From positions 85,693,572-85,757,571 of the forward strand of contig NC_083879.1 in NCBI RefSeq assembly GCF_032452875.1: DNA of 64,000 nt, read 5' to 3'. Position 1 is the stretch's first letter, and every line of letters begins with the position of its first letter. The DNA is from Bos javanicus (Eukaryota > Chordata > Mammalia > Artiodactyla > Bovidae). The position numbers were made by a program, and so were the translations under genes. Under the pieces are notes generated by a model. It made no database searches and was not told where the DNA came from. It saw only the letters and a program-made list of their open reading frames with translations. This document shows, one piece after another, positions 38,001-47,585 of this stretch.

Positions 38001-41000
38001 TTGGTTATTACAGCTCTATAGCTTACACTCAACATTTAAGGGTGAAAACCGCATCCATTTTGTTAATGCTGTGAACTGCAGAAGAAAAATTTTTATAATA
38101 AATCTTTAAGAGAAAGTTAATACAAATAAATTTAATACTAAAATAAATGTATAATGCCATGTCTAGCTAATGATTTGCATACACAATCACATTTTAAAAT
38201 TAATACACTTAAATGCTAATATTGTTCAATGAAGCTCTAAATAAGCCAGTTGATGTAACCTGGGCTAAGACAAGGATATTCTAAAATTATGACATCAGTA
38301 TCAAAAACTCAGAATGAGTTTGAAGTCTATTGTATACAGTTCCATTTTCCATGGAATTATAAAATCGTTAAAAATCATAGGTTTTAAAACATAAGATGTT
38401 CTCATATCTAATAAAAGATAAGGAAATAAAAATTTAGAAAAGCTAACTGTCTGCAAGATATTTTGAGCCAGAGAGGCCTGAAAAGATAATGTAATCCAAT
38501 TCAAGGCACTCATTTTGAAACTAAAACTTGGCAAAATTTGAAGACTCGCCCACAGTGACACAGCTAGGTGGTGGCAAAGTCAACAATGCCAGGCTCCAAA
38601 CTTAACGGGTTAACTGTCATCTCCACCCTAATTCACTTGCTCACTCTCATGGCAAGAATTCCAAGGCTGCTGTGGTCAAGGCCCCTTCTGCTGGTGGTCA
38701 ACTTAACCCACACAACCACCTGCTTACTGCCGCCAACCGATCTAAAAAGCAAAACTGTATTACTAATGTTAAAAACAAAGCTTAGAACTTGTGCTTGCTC
38801 TAAACCTGTCTCTAAACACAGCACCCCTGACTACATCTTCCGTTGGCAGGAATAAATGAAGACGCTTACTCGACTTGAGCCCCGTTAGCCACCAGGGCAC
38901 TAATGCAGTCCAGGCTCCCAGAGCGAGCCGCCTTGTGAATAGGAGTCTCGCCCTCACAGTCCTGAAACGACAAAAATGATACACAACAGTGAAAACATTC
39001 ATATCCACATTCCAGAGTCATTAATGAAGGCCGTGGACCATCTCAGCGCTCTTTGAAACAGAGTAAGGTAAGCCAAATTTAAAGCAAAACACAAAAAAAA
39101 TGTAGATGAAAGAGAACAGAAGAGCAGACCAAGGAAGGAGCACACTCTCCTGGATTCTCAGGGCGAAAACAGAACCACCAAGGGGCCTTGGCAGCAATGA
39201 CAGCATGTGTACTGTAGGCGCAATTGAGAAATAATTCTTATGGTGAATCACTGTGCAAATGAATATACAACGCAAGATCACTGTCCTCACACAAAACTAG
39301 TAACCCAGGCTAACATCCAAGGCCTGGTCTAGTGTACCCATGTTTATCTGCACCTCCCACAGGGACACCCTGAGGCCACACATCATCTCAGGCACAGCCA
39401 GTGCCCCCACTGCCCCGGATGTTTTAACCTGAGTGTGAATCAGGACTATGCTTTAGACGAGACTGCTGAGATAAAGCAGAGAAGGCGATGGCGCCCCACT
39501 CCAGTACTCTTGCCTGGAAAATCCCATGGACGGAGGAGCCTAGTGGGCTGCAGTCCATGGAGTCGCTGGGAGTCAGACACGACTGAGCGACTTCACTTTC
39601 ACTTTTCACTTGCACGCACTGGAGAAGGAAATGGCAACCTACTCCAGCATTCTTGCCTGGAGCATCCCAGGGACGGGGGGAATCTGGTGGGCTGCCGTCT
39701 ATGGGGTCGCACAGGGTCGGACACGACTGAATCGACTTAGCAGCAGCAGCAACAGCTGAGATAAATGGTCGAGAAAAAATAGAGAACAGAGAGTCAGACA
39801 CAGGCAGCTCTGCACAGTTTAGGCTGTTTGTGACAGGCAGCTGTGTTTAAGGACCTTCAGAAAGGCTGCTTAGAACCTTTCCTTCAGAGGAGAAGGAAAT
39901 GGCAACCCAGTGCAGTATTCTTACCTAGAGAATCCCGTGGACAGAGGAGCCTGGAAGGCTGCTGTCCACAGGGTCACACAGAGTTGGACATGACTGAAGC
40001 GACTTAGCAAGCATGCATGCATTGGAGAAGGAAATGGCAACCTACTCCAGTATTCTTGCCTGGAGAATCCCAGGGACGGGGGAGCCTGGTGGGCTGCCGT
40101 TTATGGGGTCGCAAAGTCGGACATGACTGAAGTGACTTAGCAGCAGCAGCAGCCCCTTCAGAAAACAACGTTGAAGGAGGCAGAGGCAGTGAGTGATTCA
40201 GGGAGATGACTCTGAAGAATAATACAGTCATTAAAGAAAAGGATTACTCTACACTGTATGAAAGGACCAAAACAATCTGAAATACAATTTCATTCACAGA
40301 CGCGGGGGTAAAATAAAAGGTCAAGAAAGAGCGAGCAAGAGAAGCTGCTTCTGTTAGAACAACCGATTTAGGACTTTCTGCTTCAGAAATGCCAACAGTC
40401 CTTGAATCAATCATATCCCATCATCACTGAATGGGAACTTGGTGCATAAGACTACACACAGCTACGGGAAAAGACAGGAAGCAGGAGTGAGGCAACTGCG
40501 CATGCGCACAGCACTGGGGACCATTAGCTCACAGGGGAGACTGAGGTGAGGGCTGCATAGAGAGAGCGGCAGAGCACTGCACGAAACAACACAATGGGAA
40601 AGACTCAACTGCTTACTGGAGCGAAAAGCACGTATAAAGCTCACAAGCAATGTAAAATTCCCAACAGGATAGTCCCATCTTTGAAGAAAGAAACAGAAAA
40701 TCATGAGTCTATACAGTAAACTATCTGGTAAAGTCAGACTTACGACAACTACAAAAACCTACCCCCTATTCTCTGAAAGGGAAGGGAGGGGAGAGGCACG
40801 TACTAAGGACACGCAGAAAGGAGGCAACAAGCACCCATGTGCATCGCCAGGAAGAGCAGAACCAAGACTCAGATGACACTCTGCCAAATAACAGAGACTA
40901 AAGAACACAAAGCGGACTTTTAAAAACTATCTTTAGTACAAGAAAAGGTTTTCTATATTGTTTCAAGAAGACGGTGAGATAGCAACAGAAGGCAGAGAAG

Positions 41001-44000
41001 AGAGCAGAGCCACCCTGCTCCTACTTCGTGGTGTGCGAGGAGACCATTTCAGCTGGGAAGGGCAGAATGAACACTATTTAAAGAAAACTGCAACCAACGG
41101 AATGAGAGGCAAGAGCCATTTCATGGTTGCTCACATCTCAAGTTCAGGCCAGTCATATTTCAAAAATACCAAACGGCTTGTAACATGATTCTAGAACTAC
41201 TGCTGGCAGACTCTGAGTCATAAAAGACAGAGGGAGCCGCGCCAGAGACCCGAGGCGGACAAGCCACCTTGAATCTTAATTAAAAAAAAAAAAAAAAACA
41301 TTTCTAATCTAGTTATAAGAAACTAAAGGCAGTATCAAACACCAGCACCATTCTAGAAGGGGTATTAAAGACAGGACTTATGGACTACAAAAATAAACCA
41401 CTTAAAAATGAACTCCACTTCCTCTTTGGGTCATCTCAGAGCACTGAGCCTCGAGACAGCACATCCAGGCTTCAGTGACCACTCATGCCAACCTCAGTGA
41501 TGGCAGCAAAAGTCTCCATTACACTTGAGGAAAATGAGCTCAGAAAGGTTAGTAGTAACTAACATGCCAAAAGATTAAGACTAGAACATGAGTTAAAACA
41601 AAATTTATTAAGACTAGGTTCCAAAAATTATACGCACATGAAGAATAACAAAAACCTGGATTTAGTTTTGTATGTTTATGTGGGAAACGAGGAAAAACTG
41701 TCTACCTTGAGATGAGCCGACAGGAAGCCTACTGGGGCCTCAGGGGCGCGGGGTGCTGGTCACGGCAGTCCAGCCTGGCAGCCAAGCCTCAGAGGGGCCG
41801 AAGCTCCCCATGTGAGACCGCAGCCAGCCAAGGTCCCCCCAAGAGGGATGTCAGGACCCAGCAATACCCTCGTCTGTGAGAGGACTGGGGACGTGGAGCC
41901 AGGTGGGCCGTTTCAACACTAGAGGAGAGCTGCAAGGAGACTGGGATCTGGGGTCTGCCCTGGGAGCAGAACTGAGGAGGGCTTCTACACAGTACCATCC
42001 AGAGCAGCTCAGGGAAGGGGTCTCTGCAGAAAATACCGAGCTGCTATAAATCATTATATGAAAAGGGGGCTTCTGGGCTTAAAAATCTTTGAAACACAGC
42101 ATTAGACGACTTCTTTAGAGCTCTCCAAATTAAATGTTATGTAACAACTTAATTAAAATAATCATGAAGAAGGTTCTACACTTAAAACTCTACATATATA
42201 CTAAACAGTAATTACTGCTGTTCGCACTGTCCTATCTCACTGATAAGGAAGTTGAGTCACAGCCAAGAAAACAGCTTGCCCGAGGCCAGAGAGACAGGAG
42301 GCAGGGCGCGCCCTTTCCACCAGGAGGAAGGGGGAGGAGAATCCAGGAGCAGGAAGGAGACCGGTGGGGACAGGCGACGCCCAGCGCCACAACCACACAC
42401 AGCTGCCCCCTGGGAACTCCTGAATCCTCGGACAAAGGCGACAAAGCACAGGAGGAGCCTGTGTTCCGAGAGAGGGTGGCGTGGAGGGTAACTGGTGAGC
42501 GGAGCAGCAAGAAATGGGCCCAAATCCAGGCTCTCCTCGTGGCCCTTCCTCTCTACCCAGTCGCACCCTCACTCCCCTTCCTCACTGACCCGAGTCAAAC
42601 GACTGCTACACCACCTTTCCTCAATCTGGTGTCTAGGAGTCACTTTCTACTTGACCCCTGACTACCTCCCTCCATCTGGTCATCATCCCCACCTAGTACC
42701 TGGCGCGACGTAACTCAGATGGTGAACTGCCGAAGCTAACGCGCCTGCTGAAGCTATCGCAACCAGACGACTGTAGATGACTTCACAGCCACTCTTCTGC
42801 TGAACAGGTGTGTTCTCACAACCATCGGTGGGGATGAAGCTAAGGCAGCTGTGAGCAGGGGAGCCAGGAAACCTAGGCTCACGACCAGACTCCTTCCGCA
42901 CCAGCTGTGACCTTGGGCAGCTCGCTTCATCACAGCGAGTCACACAACAGGTGAAAGCACTCTGAGCAGAAAGCATTGCTCCGTGAAGGCCAATTATCCA
43001 CAAACAGTTTAATAAACTTAAGTTCCAGTTAGCCCACAGGTAAAGATCTTACACTCTAATTAAGGCCTCAATTTAAAACTCAACACCATGTAATTACAGC
43101 TGGAAGAAGAAAACAAAAACAAACCATGTCAATCACAGGCACTCCCTTACCGGTTTGTTAATGCTGGCTCCTGCTTGGATCAACCAGACGAGGCACTGAG
43201 GGTGTCCCCCGAAAGCGGCAATGTGGGCTGGGGTCTGTGCGTAACGGGTGGTGGAGACGTCCAGGGTGGCCCCCGCTCTCACCAACTGTATCAAGCATTC
43301 CAACTTGGCGAAGAGGGGATGAAAGAGGCACAAAAGTCAGTATACTAGTAACACTGCTCAATCTAAACTCTATGGTGGAGACAAGCGGTGTTTTGCTAAA
43401 CTTTTTTCTGTTTAAGAAAGTAAGTCATGCCTCCCCAATATCACAAAATTTAAAAGGCTTATTTAAAAACACATTTTCCCTCTTCCTTGTAAAAAAGCTG
43501 GTACACAGGAATAGGAAGTCAAAATGATAGACACAATACAAATTTAAATGTTTTTTCTACAACTAACAAAACCAATATAATGTAAATCAACTATACTTCA
43601 ATCTTTAAAAAAGCTCAAATCAGAAGAGACTAGATTGTGTATTCCAGGATTTTGATCAGAACTAAGCTTTGCCACTATCACGAACTATTCTAAAAAAGTT
43701 ATGAACAGTTAAGAGTGATTAGTTGGATTTTCTGCGTCCTGCACAGGCCGCACTCAGGGCCAGCTCCAGATCTCAGGGAGAAGACAGTGCTGAGCAGGCG
43801 AGAGGGCAGCATTCATCTTGTCACAGTCTGTATAGAACCCCTCCCCCCATCCAGGAAAAAACTGGCTGAGCAGCACAGGTGAGCTCTGCCCAGGCAGGTG
43901 ACTCAGACAGACAGATGGGCGGGAGTCAGGACGAGACTCTGCAGCCAGACACCAGTACCACACTAGCCTCTGGAGAAAGAGCCATCACACTCAAGGATTC

Positions 44001-47000
44001 AGCAAGTGCCTACGCTGTGCCCAGCACTGTGAGGGAAGGTCTGCTGTCCTCAGAGACTCCCACTGTTCCACCCAGCGTGTCCTCAGATCAAGGACGATCG
44101 CCTGTTTCTCCTTCCCATCAGATCGAGGACGATCGCCTGTTTCTCCTTCCCAAACACCATGCAGACTCAGTGGGGGAAAAAAATTGCTCACTGCCAGCAA
44201 TTCTCCTCCAGAGGACAGACCTCAGGTGAGGAACGATCGGCTACCCCTGGGTCTCACCCCGTGTCTCTTATCCTCTTTCAGTAATTTCATTGTTTCCTTG
44301 CAAAAGACAGAGCACTGCCATCAACAATTTTGTGAGGATGAACTCGTAGTTGGTGGTACAGATTTAAAATATGGTTTGTCTTCAAGAAATCTGAATCTGA
44401 GAGTAAAGGCTGAAAAAGAGGTACTATTTTGGTATATTTTTATATATTGCTTTTATTAATGTACTGAGTGAAAAATGAAGGCCAGCAGTAGTGACACGAT
44501 GAGCAGGTCTCAAAGCGACACAAATGAAGTGAGGATAAAAACCACTTGATATGCCCAAAGTGGTTCATCTTAGTATGAACTGAGAGGTCCCCGGACCTAA
44601 ATTTGTTAACCACGGTTTGATGAAGGAAACCAGGTTTGGAATTTTGGAAAGATACTGTTCAGTAGGACACCTTGTAAAAACAAGGTGTAATCAGAGTTTT
44701 TAAATGTCTGGTTTAGTCCTCTGGGCGAGAACAAGCCTCATAAAATGGTTAGGTAATTAGTGCGCAGTTGGCACATTTCTAGGAACACAGATTGAGGGCT
44801 GAGAGTAGTTCACAACATGCTAAGCGTTCAGCTGGCTCTCGCACAGGCGGAGAACAATGAGGGCTCGGTGCAGGCTCGGTTGCATCTGACTCTTTCGCAG
44901 CTCCATGGACTACAGCCCGCCAGGCTCCCCTGCCCATGGGACTCCCCGGGCAAGAACACTGGAGTGGGCTGCCACTTTCTTCTCCAGGGAGAATTTCCCA
45001 CCCAGGGATGGAACCCACGACTCCTGCATTGGCGGGAGGGGTGGGGTGGGTGGTTCTTTACCACTGAGCCGCCTGCAATGCCCTCAGAGTCATTCACAGC
45101 ATGCTAAATGCTCAGCTGGCTCTTGCACAGGCAGAGAACAGTGAGGGCCTGCGTGTGCACCAAAGGAGGGAAGCTGCGGGCAGGGTGCGGGGAGGCAGGG
45201 CTGAGAATTCTCAGTCCAGAGTCCTGGCCTAACTTTTGCCCTAACAGCCTTTTCTCACGGCCCCTTCTGCATCGAAGACCCTACAGTGAGAGTAAAGACA
45301 ACCAAAGGCACTAAAATAAAAGGCTCCAGTTACAACTTTTGGTCTCTGAGGGCCATCTACTACTTGGGGTCCAGTGTTACTACTCATGTTCTGTACAAGT
45401 AGAGACTTGGTGAATTCAGCTGGCTTCATTTTTATTACCAAATACACATGCATGAAATCCACCACTTCCATCATCATAGCCATCTTCCAGTTATGGCTAT
45501 ATTTAATTCCTAAAGATAGGGAAGTACCTGTGCCTTGGTAAATATTTCTAAATAGCCCTTTGTAAGGAGTCCTTAGGCACTTTACAGAATGTTTGGGATT
45601 GCCATGCTGTGTCCTTCTCAATCAGGGTAGGGAGGACCGGAATCAATAGGGGAACCTTTCCCCAAAAAACCTGCCTTGGCTATTACAAGGGTGGTGGCGG
45701 TACTGTTTAGTCCCTAAGTCGTGTCCGACCCTTTGGGACCCCATGGACCGTGGCCCACCAGGCTCCTCTGTCCACGGGATTTCCCAGACTAGAATACTGG
45801 AGGGAGTTGCCATTTCCTTCTCCAGGGGATCTTCTCAACCCGGGACGGAACCGTCTCCTGCACTGGCAGGCGAGTTCCTTGGAACACCTGGGAAGCCCGT
45901 TACCAGGGTGTCTCTTGCCCTCCCCCCGCCCCCCAAACACGAAGAAACCGAGAACCAAAGCTTTGAGAATTACCTAGTTTAACGTAAAAATGAAGCAAGA
46001 CGCGCTCAGCAGGGAGATGGCTCCCGGGCTAATTGACCGGCTGGGGAAATCCACATTCCAGGCTGCAGGGAGACGCGCCGGAAGGCGCTTTTGTTCCTGT
46101 TTATTGACACTGATTTCCCCGAGGCCCGCGGGGTGTTGGGGGAATCTCAAGGCCCCGGACGACTACCCTCCTCGCCCCGCCGTCGTGACTCCCTCTCACT
46201 TCTCTCACTGAGATAAACCCGGCTTCGTTTTCCTGGGGGCCGGGAAGCTGCTTCCCAAAGTTCTCGCTGGGCTGTGACCGCAGCCGGTACAGGCAAGTCG
46301 TTGCGGCCGCTTCTGAGAAGCCTGAGGACGCCCCTGGACGAGCACTCCTCGGGTCGAGCCACCCAAGGACCGCGCGGACGGGGCACGCCGGTGCCCTCGC
46401 CCGCAGACGCCCATGGACAGAGGAGCCTGACAGGCCCAGTCCACGGGGTCGCAAGAGGCGGACACGACCGAGCGAGCACACCGACCCGCTCCGCCCAGTC
46501 CCGGGGCAACCGACGCGCCGCGGACCACGCAACCCGGGCAACACGCGGCCCGGAGCCCCCCAGAAGCGCCGAGCGCCGCGGCCGCCTGAGCCCGAAACCC
46601 TCCAACTCGGCCCTCGGGTGGCGGCCCCGCCTCGGGACCTGAGGGCGGCTCCCCCCGCGGGCGCGAGGAGGCCCGGCAGAGGCTCCGCGCGCTGAAGTTC
46701 CCCTCAGAGAGCCTTCCCTCGGAGACGCGCCCGCGCGCCGCCCTGAGAGCCTCCCCTCAGAGACGCTCGCGCCGGCGCGCCACTTAGCGCGCCGCGTCTC
46801 CACCAAGGGCGGCCCGGCCCTCAGCTCCGCCGGCTGCGAACGAACCTCGCCGCCTGGGCGGCGCCTCGGAGCGGCAGCCCGCGTCCGAAACTCGCGCCGC
46901 CGCACATGCGCCGCGCACGCCGGGCCCGTTTCCGCCGGCGCGCCCCGCGCGCCCCTCGGGGCCGCGGTCGCCCCCCGCGCCGCCGACCAAACGCCCCGGA

Positions 47001-47354
47001 CCCTCGCGGCGCCGCCGCGGCCCCCCCGGTTCTGCCCCCGTCCCCGACACGCCCCGCGACCCCCGAGCCTCAGCCCCCGACCCCTTCTCCTCGGCCCCCG
47101 CAGCAAAGCCGCGGAAGATGGCGCCTTAAAGGGCCCGCGCCCACCTTGCCGAAGTGTGCGGCCCAGTGCACCGGCGTCCAGCCGTAGAAGGAGTCCTCGG
47201 CGGCCAGATGGGCGCGCGGCGTCTGCTGCAGCAGCGAGCAGAGCGCGGCCAGGTCCCCGTCGCGGCAGGCGCGGTGCAGCGGGAAGCGGAGCGACAGCAG
47301 CTCCTCGCTGGAGAAGCCCGCCTCCACACCCGCGCCCGCTCCCACCGCCGACAT
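16617..47354 (-). CDS. ANKRD10: ANKRD10, ankyrin repeat domain-containing protein 10 (six exons, 415 aa)
   Basis: Spliced coding sequence on the minus strand: 47354-47145, 43303-43151, 38961-38870, 28070-27835, 20342-20253 and 17083-16617. The lengths 210, 153, 92, 236, 90 and 467 sum to 1,248 nt, or 415 codons plus TAG. Every junction is GT-AG and the reading frame is continuous, which strongly supports a functional gene. The product matches my memory of mammalian ANKRD10 in order and length (human about 420 aa). Ankyrin repeats lie at about residues 24-53, 57-86, 91-121 and 122-153, with a degenerate capping repeat at 154-180. Basic clusters RKR (212-214) and KKAR (225-228) form a bipartite nuclear-signal-like motif. 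Residues 261-415 are low-complexity, rich in S, G and N, with no recognised domain. Molecular function is poorly characterised; ankyrin repeats suggest protein binding, and nuclear location is an inference from the basic motif. Confidence 0.96.
17084..20252 (-). other. ANKRD10: ANKRD10 intron 5
   Basis: A phase-1 intron of 3,169 nt with no recognised SINE or LINE. Two GC-rich islets occur, at 17560-17800 and 18780-18920, separated by AT-rich DNA with T-runs at 17517 and 19169. The first islet holds an open, hydrophobic minus-strand reading frame without an ATG (17612-17803), described under findings. Confidence 0.88.
20253..20342 (-). CDS. ANKRD10: ANKRD10 coding exon 5 (residues 231-260)
   Basis: A 90-nt exon (multiple of three, phase 1 at both ends, hence skippable without frameshift). 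It encodes an acidic segment containing EVEDDPDKMHVDRELAT. The acceptor is TTTCTGTGCAG and the donor GTGGGG at 20252. Readthrough of the donor would stay open for about 55 more codons to a TAA near 20089. My recollection of the human protein has two extra residues near this junction, so a slightly different exon 6 acceptor may be used there. Confidence 0.92.
20343..27834 (-). other. ANKRD10: ANKRD10 intron 4
   Basis: A phase-1 intron of 7,492 nt. The only SINE I recognise is a BovA body fragment at 24740-24856. Simple sequence includes an A8-G11 run at about 21862-21880 and (TA)n at 24538-24551. The segment 24200-24480 is moderately GC-rich. A 92-codon ORF at 25485-25763 (plus) has no recognisable domain and is probably chance. 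Confidence 0.88.
24740..24856 (+). mobile_element. BovA SINE body fragment
   Basis: Contains CAGCCCACTCCAGTGTTCCC, AGACAGAGGAGCCTGGTGGG and GAGTTGGACAGAACTTAGTGACTG. Head missing and sequence diverged. The only SINE I can recognise in introns 3-5. Confidence 0.8.
27835..28070 (-). CDS. ANKRD10: ANKRD10 coding exon 4 (residues 152-231)
   Basis: The exon begins with C, completing Asp152, and reads LKNASGLTAADIAQTQGFQEC and on into a leucine-rich helix that caps the ankyrin stack (to about residue 180). It then encodes a linker and the basic pair RKR ... KKAR at 212-228, ten residues apart, which fits a bipartite nuclear localisation signal. The acceptor is CGTACAG and the donor is GTGAGA at 27834. 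It ends in phase 1. If intron 4 were retained, translation would continue about 16 residues to a stop at 27788. Confidence 0.95.
31325..31680 (-). mobile_element. L1 3'-end fragment in intron 3
   Basis: The plus strand gives the reverse complement of an artiodactyl L1 3' region: GAGGTACAGCTGATTTACAA, GTTGTACAGCAAAGTGACTC, TGTAGATAAGTTCATATGTG and CAAGTGATATCATATGATAT. Same strand as ANKRD10. Truncated at both ends. Confidence 0.75.
38505..38640 (+). mobile_element. MIR-like ancient SINE remnant
   Basis: Contains a MIR core-like stretch: CATTTTGAAACTAAAACTTG, then ACTCGCCCACAGTGACACAGCTAGG-type sequence and GGCAAAGTC. The CACACAGCTAG-like block is the hallmark. Diverged, so boundaries are approximate. 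Confidence 0.5.
38870..38961 (-). CDS. ANKRD10: ANKRD10 coding exon 3 (residues 122-152)
   Basis: A 92-nt exon encoding the fourth ankyrin repeat, DCEGETPIHKAARSGSLDC followed by ISALVANGAQV. The acceptor is CGTTTCAG and the donor is GTAAGC at 38869. It ends with two bases (GA) of a codon completed by the first base of exon 4 (GAC, Asp152). It contains the consensus ankyrin features TPIHKAA and the ANGA turn. It is too short to appear as an ORF from a methionine in this frame. Confidence 0.94.
39476..39754 (+). mobile_element. BOV-A2 dimeric SINE
   Basis: Two BovA monomers joined by the CACTTTCACTTTTCACTT linker; second monomer starts GGAGAAGGAAATGGCAACC and ends in (AGC)n. Perfect 11-bp target-site duplication GCTGAGATAAA at 39465-39475 and 39755-39765. 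Antisense within ANKRD10 intron 2. Confidence 0.95.
39889..40154 (+). mobile_element. BOV-A2 dimeric SINE
   Basis: Second BOV-A2 in the same orientation, with a shortened linker (GCAAGCATGCATGCATTGG) and an (AGC)n tail. An 8-bp duplication CCTTCAGA at 39881-39888 and 40155-40162 supports the ends. A similar CCTTCAGAAA also occurs upstream at 39854. Confidence 0.92.
41513..41590 (-). mobile_element. MIR-like remnant
   Basis: GAGGAAAATGAGCTCAGAAAGG followed by TTAGTAGTAACTAACATGCC resembles the reverse complement of the MIR core (GAGGAAACTGAGGCTCAGAGAGG type). Short and diverged. Confidence 0.4.
42225..42310 (-). mobile_element. MIR-like remnant
   Basis: CTGATAAGGAAGTTGAGTCACAGCC then CAGCTTGCCCGAGGCCAGAG resembles the reverse complement of the MIR core. 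Boundaries approximate. Confidence 0.5.
42855..42955 (+). mobile_element. MIR-like remnant
   Basis: CACCAGCTGTGACCTTGGGC followed by AGCTCGCTTCATCAC matches the MIR core phrase TGTGACCTTGGGCAAGTCACTT in sense orientation. Short. Confidence 0.5.
43151..43303 (-). CDS. ANKRD10: ANKRD10 coding exon 2 (residues 71-121)
   Basis: A phase-0 exon of exactly 51 codons, from LECLIQLV to INKP. It completes ankyrin repeat 2 and carries all of repeat 3 (TPAHIAAFGGHPQCLVWLIQAGA). The acceptor is AAG after a pyrimidine-rich tract (43304 onward) and the donor is GTAAGG at 43150. An ORF continues a few codons past both splice sites but loses ankyrin similarity there, confirming the boundaries. Confidence 0.95.
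43990..44035 (-). mobile_element. MIR/L2-type end motif
   Basis: AGCAAGTGCCTACGCTGTGC then CCAGCACTGTGAGGGAAGG resembles the common TGAGCACCTACTATGTGCCAGGCACTGT phrase of MIR-type ends. Very short, so tentative. Confidence 0.35.
44084..44152 (+). repeat. 35-bp tandem duplication
   Basis: Unit CAGATCAAGGACGATCGCCT...TTCCCAT occurs at 44084-44118 and again at 44119-44152 with one difference (A to G). A further GGAACGATCGGCT echo at 44231 suggests an older third copy. Each copy contains GACGATCGCC with two CpGs. Confidence 0.92.
44810..44864 (+). repeat. 55-bp direct repeat, left copy
   Basis: TCACAACATGCTAAGCGTTC through GAACAATGAGGGC. It matches 45094-45148 at 48 of 55 positions, and all seven differences are transitions. 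Confidence 0.9.
44866..45080 (-). mobile_element. Bov-tA SINE flanked by a 55-bp duplication
   Basis: Minus-strand head GCGGCTCAGTGGTAAAGAAC (about 45070), body and 3' end (about 44880). The head contains a G-rich insertion (GGGGTGGGGTGGGTGG on plus, 45039-45052). Both sides carry copies of the same 55-bp sequence (44810-44864 and 45094-45148). Confidence 0.85.
45094..45148 (+). repeat. 55-bp direct repeat, right copy
   Basis: TCACAGCATGCTAAATGCTC through GAACAGTGAGGGC, the partner of 44810-44864 on the other side of the SINE. Confidence 0.9.
45700..45897 (-). mobile_element. Bov-tA SINE
   Basis: Minus strand: head GGCTTCCCAGGTGTTCCAAG near 45897, CGCCTGCCAGTGCAGGAGAC, body CAACTCCCTCCAGTATTCTA and 3' end TCGGACACGACTTAGGGAC near 45710. 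Located in ANKRD10 intron 1, same strand as the gene. Confidence 0.88.
46408..46482 (+). mobile_element. BovA SINE fragment inside the CpG island
   Basis: CCCATGGACAGAGGAGCCTG, then CAGTCCACGGGGTCGCAAGA and GCGGACACGACCGAGCGAGC. Only the 3' half of the body is present. Its CpGs are unusually well preserved (ACACGACCGAGCGAGC), consistent with residence in an unmethylated island. Confidence 0.85.
47145..47354 (-). CDS. ANKRD10: ANKRD10 coding exon 1 (residues 1-70)
   Basis: The start ATG is at 47354-47352, with A at -3. An in-frame TGA lies at 47363-47361, so no longer N-terminus is possible in this frame. The exon encodes a short Gly/Ala leader, then the first ankyrin helix pair beginning FPLHRAC near residue 24, and the start of the second repeat (YGWTPVHWAAHFGK). 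It ends after the AAG lysine codon in phase 0, followed by the donor GTGGGC at 47144. It sits entirely inside the CpG island, and its GC content makes all other frames open for long stretches, creating misleading overlapping ORFs. Confidence 0.96.
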
Positions 47355-47585
47355 GGTCCGTCACGGAAGAGCGCGGACTGGCGAGCAGAGAAGACGCCTC
47401 ACGGAGGACCCGAGGCCACCGCCGCCGTCCGAGCACAAAGGAGCGAAAGCAGCGCGGCCGCTGCGTCCCGCCTGCTGCCGAGCCGAGAGCGCACAGGGAC
47501 GGGGCGGGGCGGGGGCGGGGGCGTGGCCTGCGGCGCCGGGCTGGAGGGCGGGGCCTGAAGCGTCGGGGGTGGGGCCAGGATCCCT

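Larger units (their letters stand above)
28071..38869 (-). other. ANKRD10: ANKRD10 intron 3
   Basis: The largest intron, 10,799 nt, phase 2. It is AT-rich and almost free of recognisable young repeats: one L1 3' fragment (31325-31680) and one MIR-like stretch (38505-38640). A compact CpG-rich spot at 36240-36390 stands out against the AT-rich background and ends at a strong minus-strand donor-like site. Otherwise I see only A-runs (for example near 34245) and no protein-like ORF. Confidence 0.88.
38962..43150 (-). other. ANKRD10: ANKRD10 intron 2
   Basis: A phase-0 intron of 4,189 nt. It holds two dimeric BOV-A2 SINEs 123 bp apart (39476-39754 and 39889-40154), both in plus orientation and so antisense to the gene, plus three old MIR-like stretches (near 41513, 42225 and 42855). 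A run of about 17 A at 41281 is a simple repeat. The rest (40200-41500, 41600-42220) shows nothing recognisable. Confidence 0.9.
43304..47144 (-). other. ANKRD10: ANKRD10 intron 1
   Basis: A phase-0 intron of 3,841 nt. It contains the CpG island tail, a BovA fragment (46408-46482), two antisense-to-plus Bov-tA SINEs (44866-45080, 45700-45897), a 55-bp duplicated segment flanking one of them, a 35-bp tandem duplication (44084-44152), and a MIR/L2-like stretch near 43990-44035. The segment 45300-45690 looks unique, with no recognisable repeat. Confidence 0.9.

Noticed and set aside
42461..42713. Short ORFs in intron 2 as an alternative exon
   Set aside because: No splice sites in a usable phase were found and part of the region is MIR-derived.
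46147..47436. 429-codon minus-strand ORF over the promoter and exon 1
   Set aside because: It is in a different frame from ANKRD10 exon 1, is Arg/Gly/Ala/Pro-rich as expected in a CpG island, and reads through a SINE fragment. A composition artefact.
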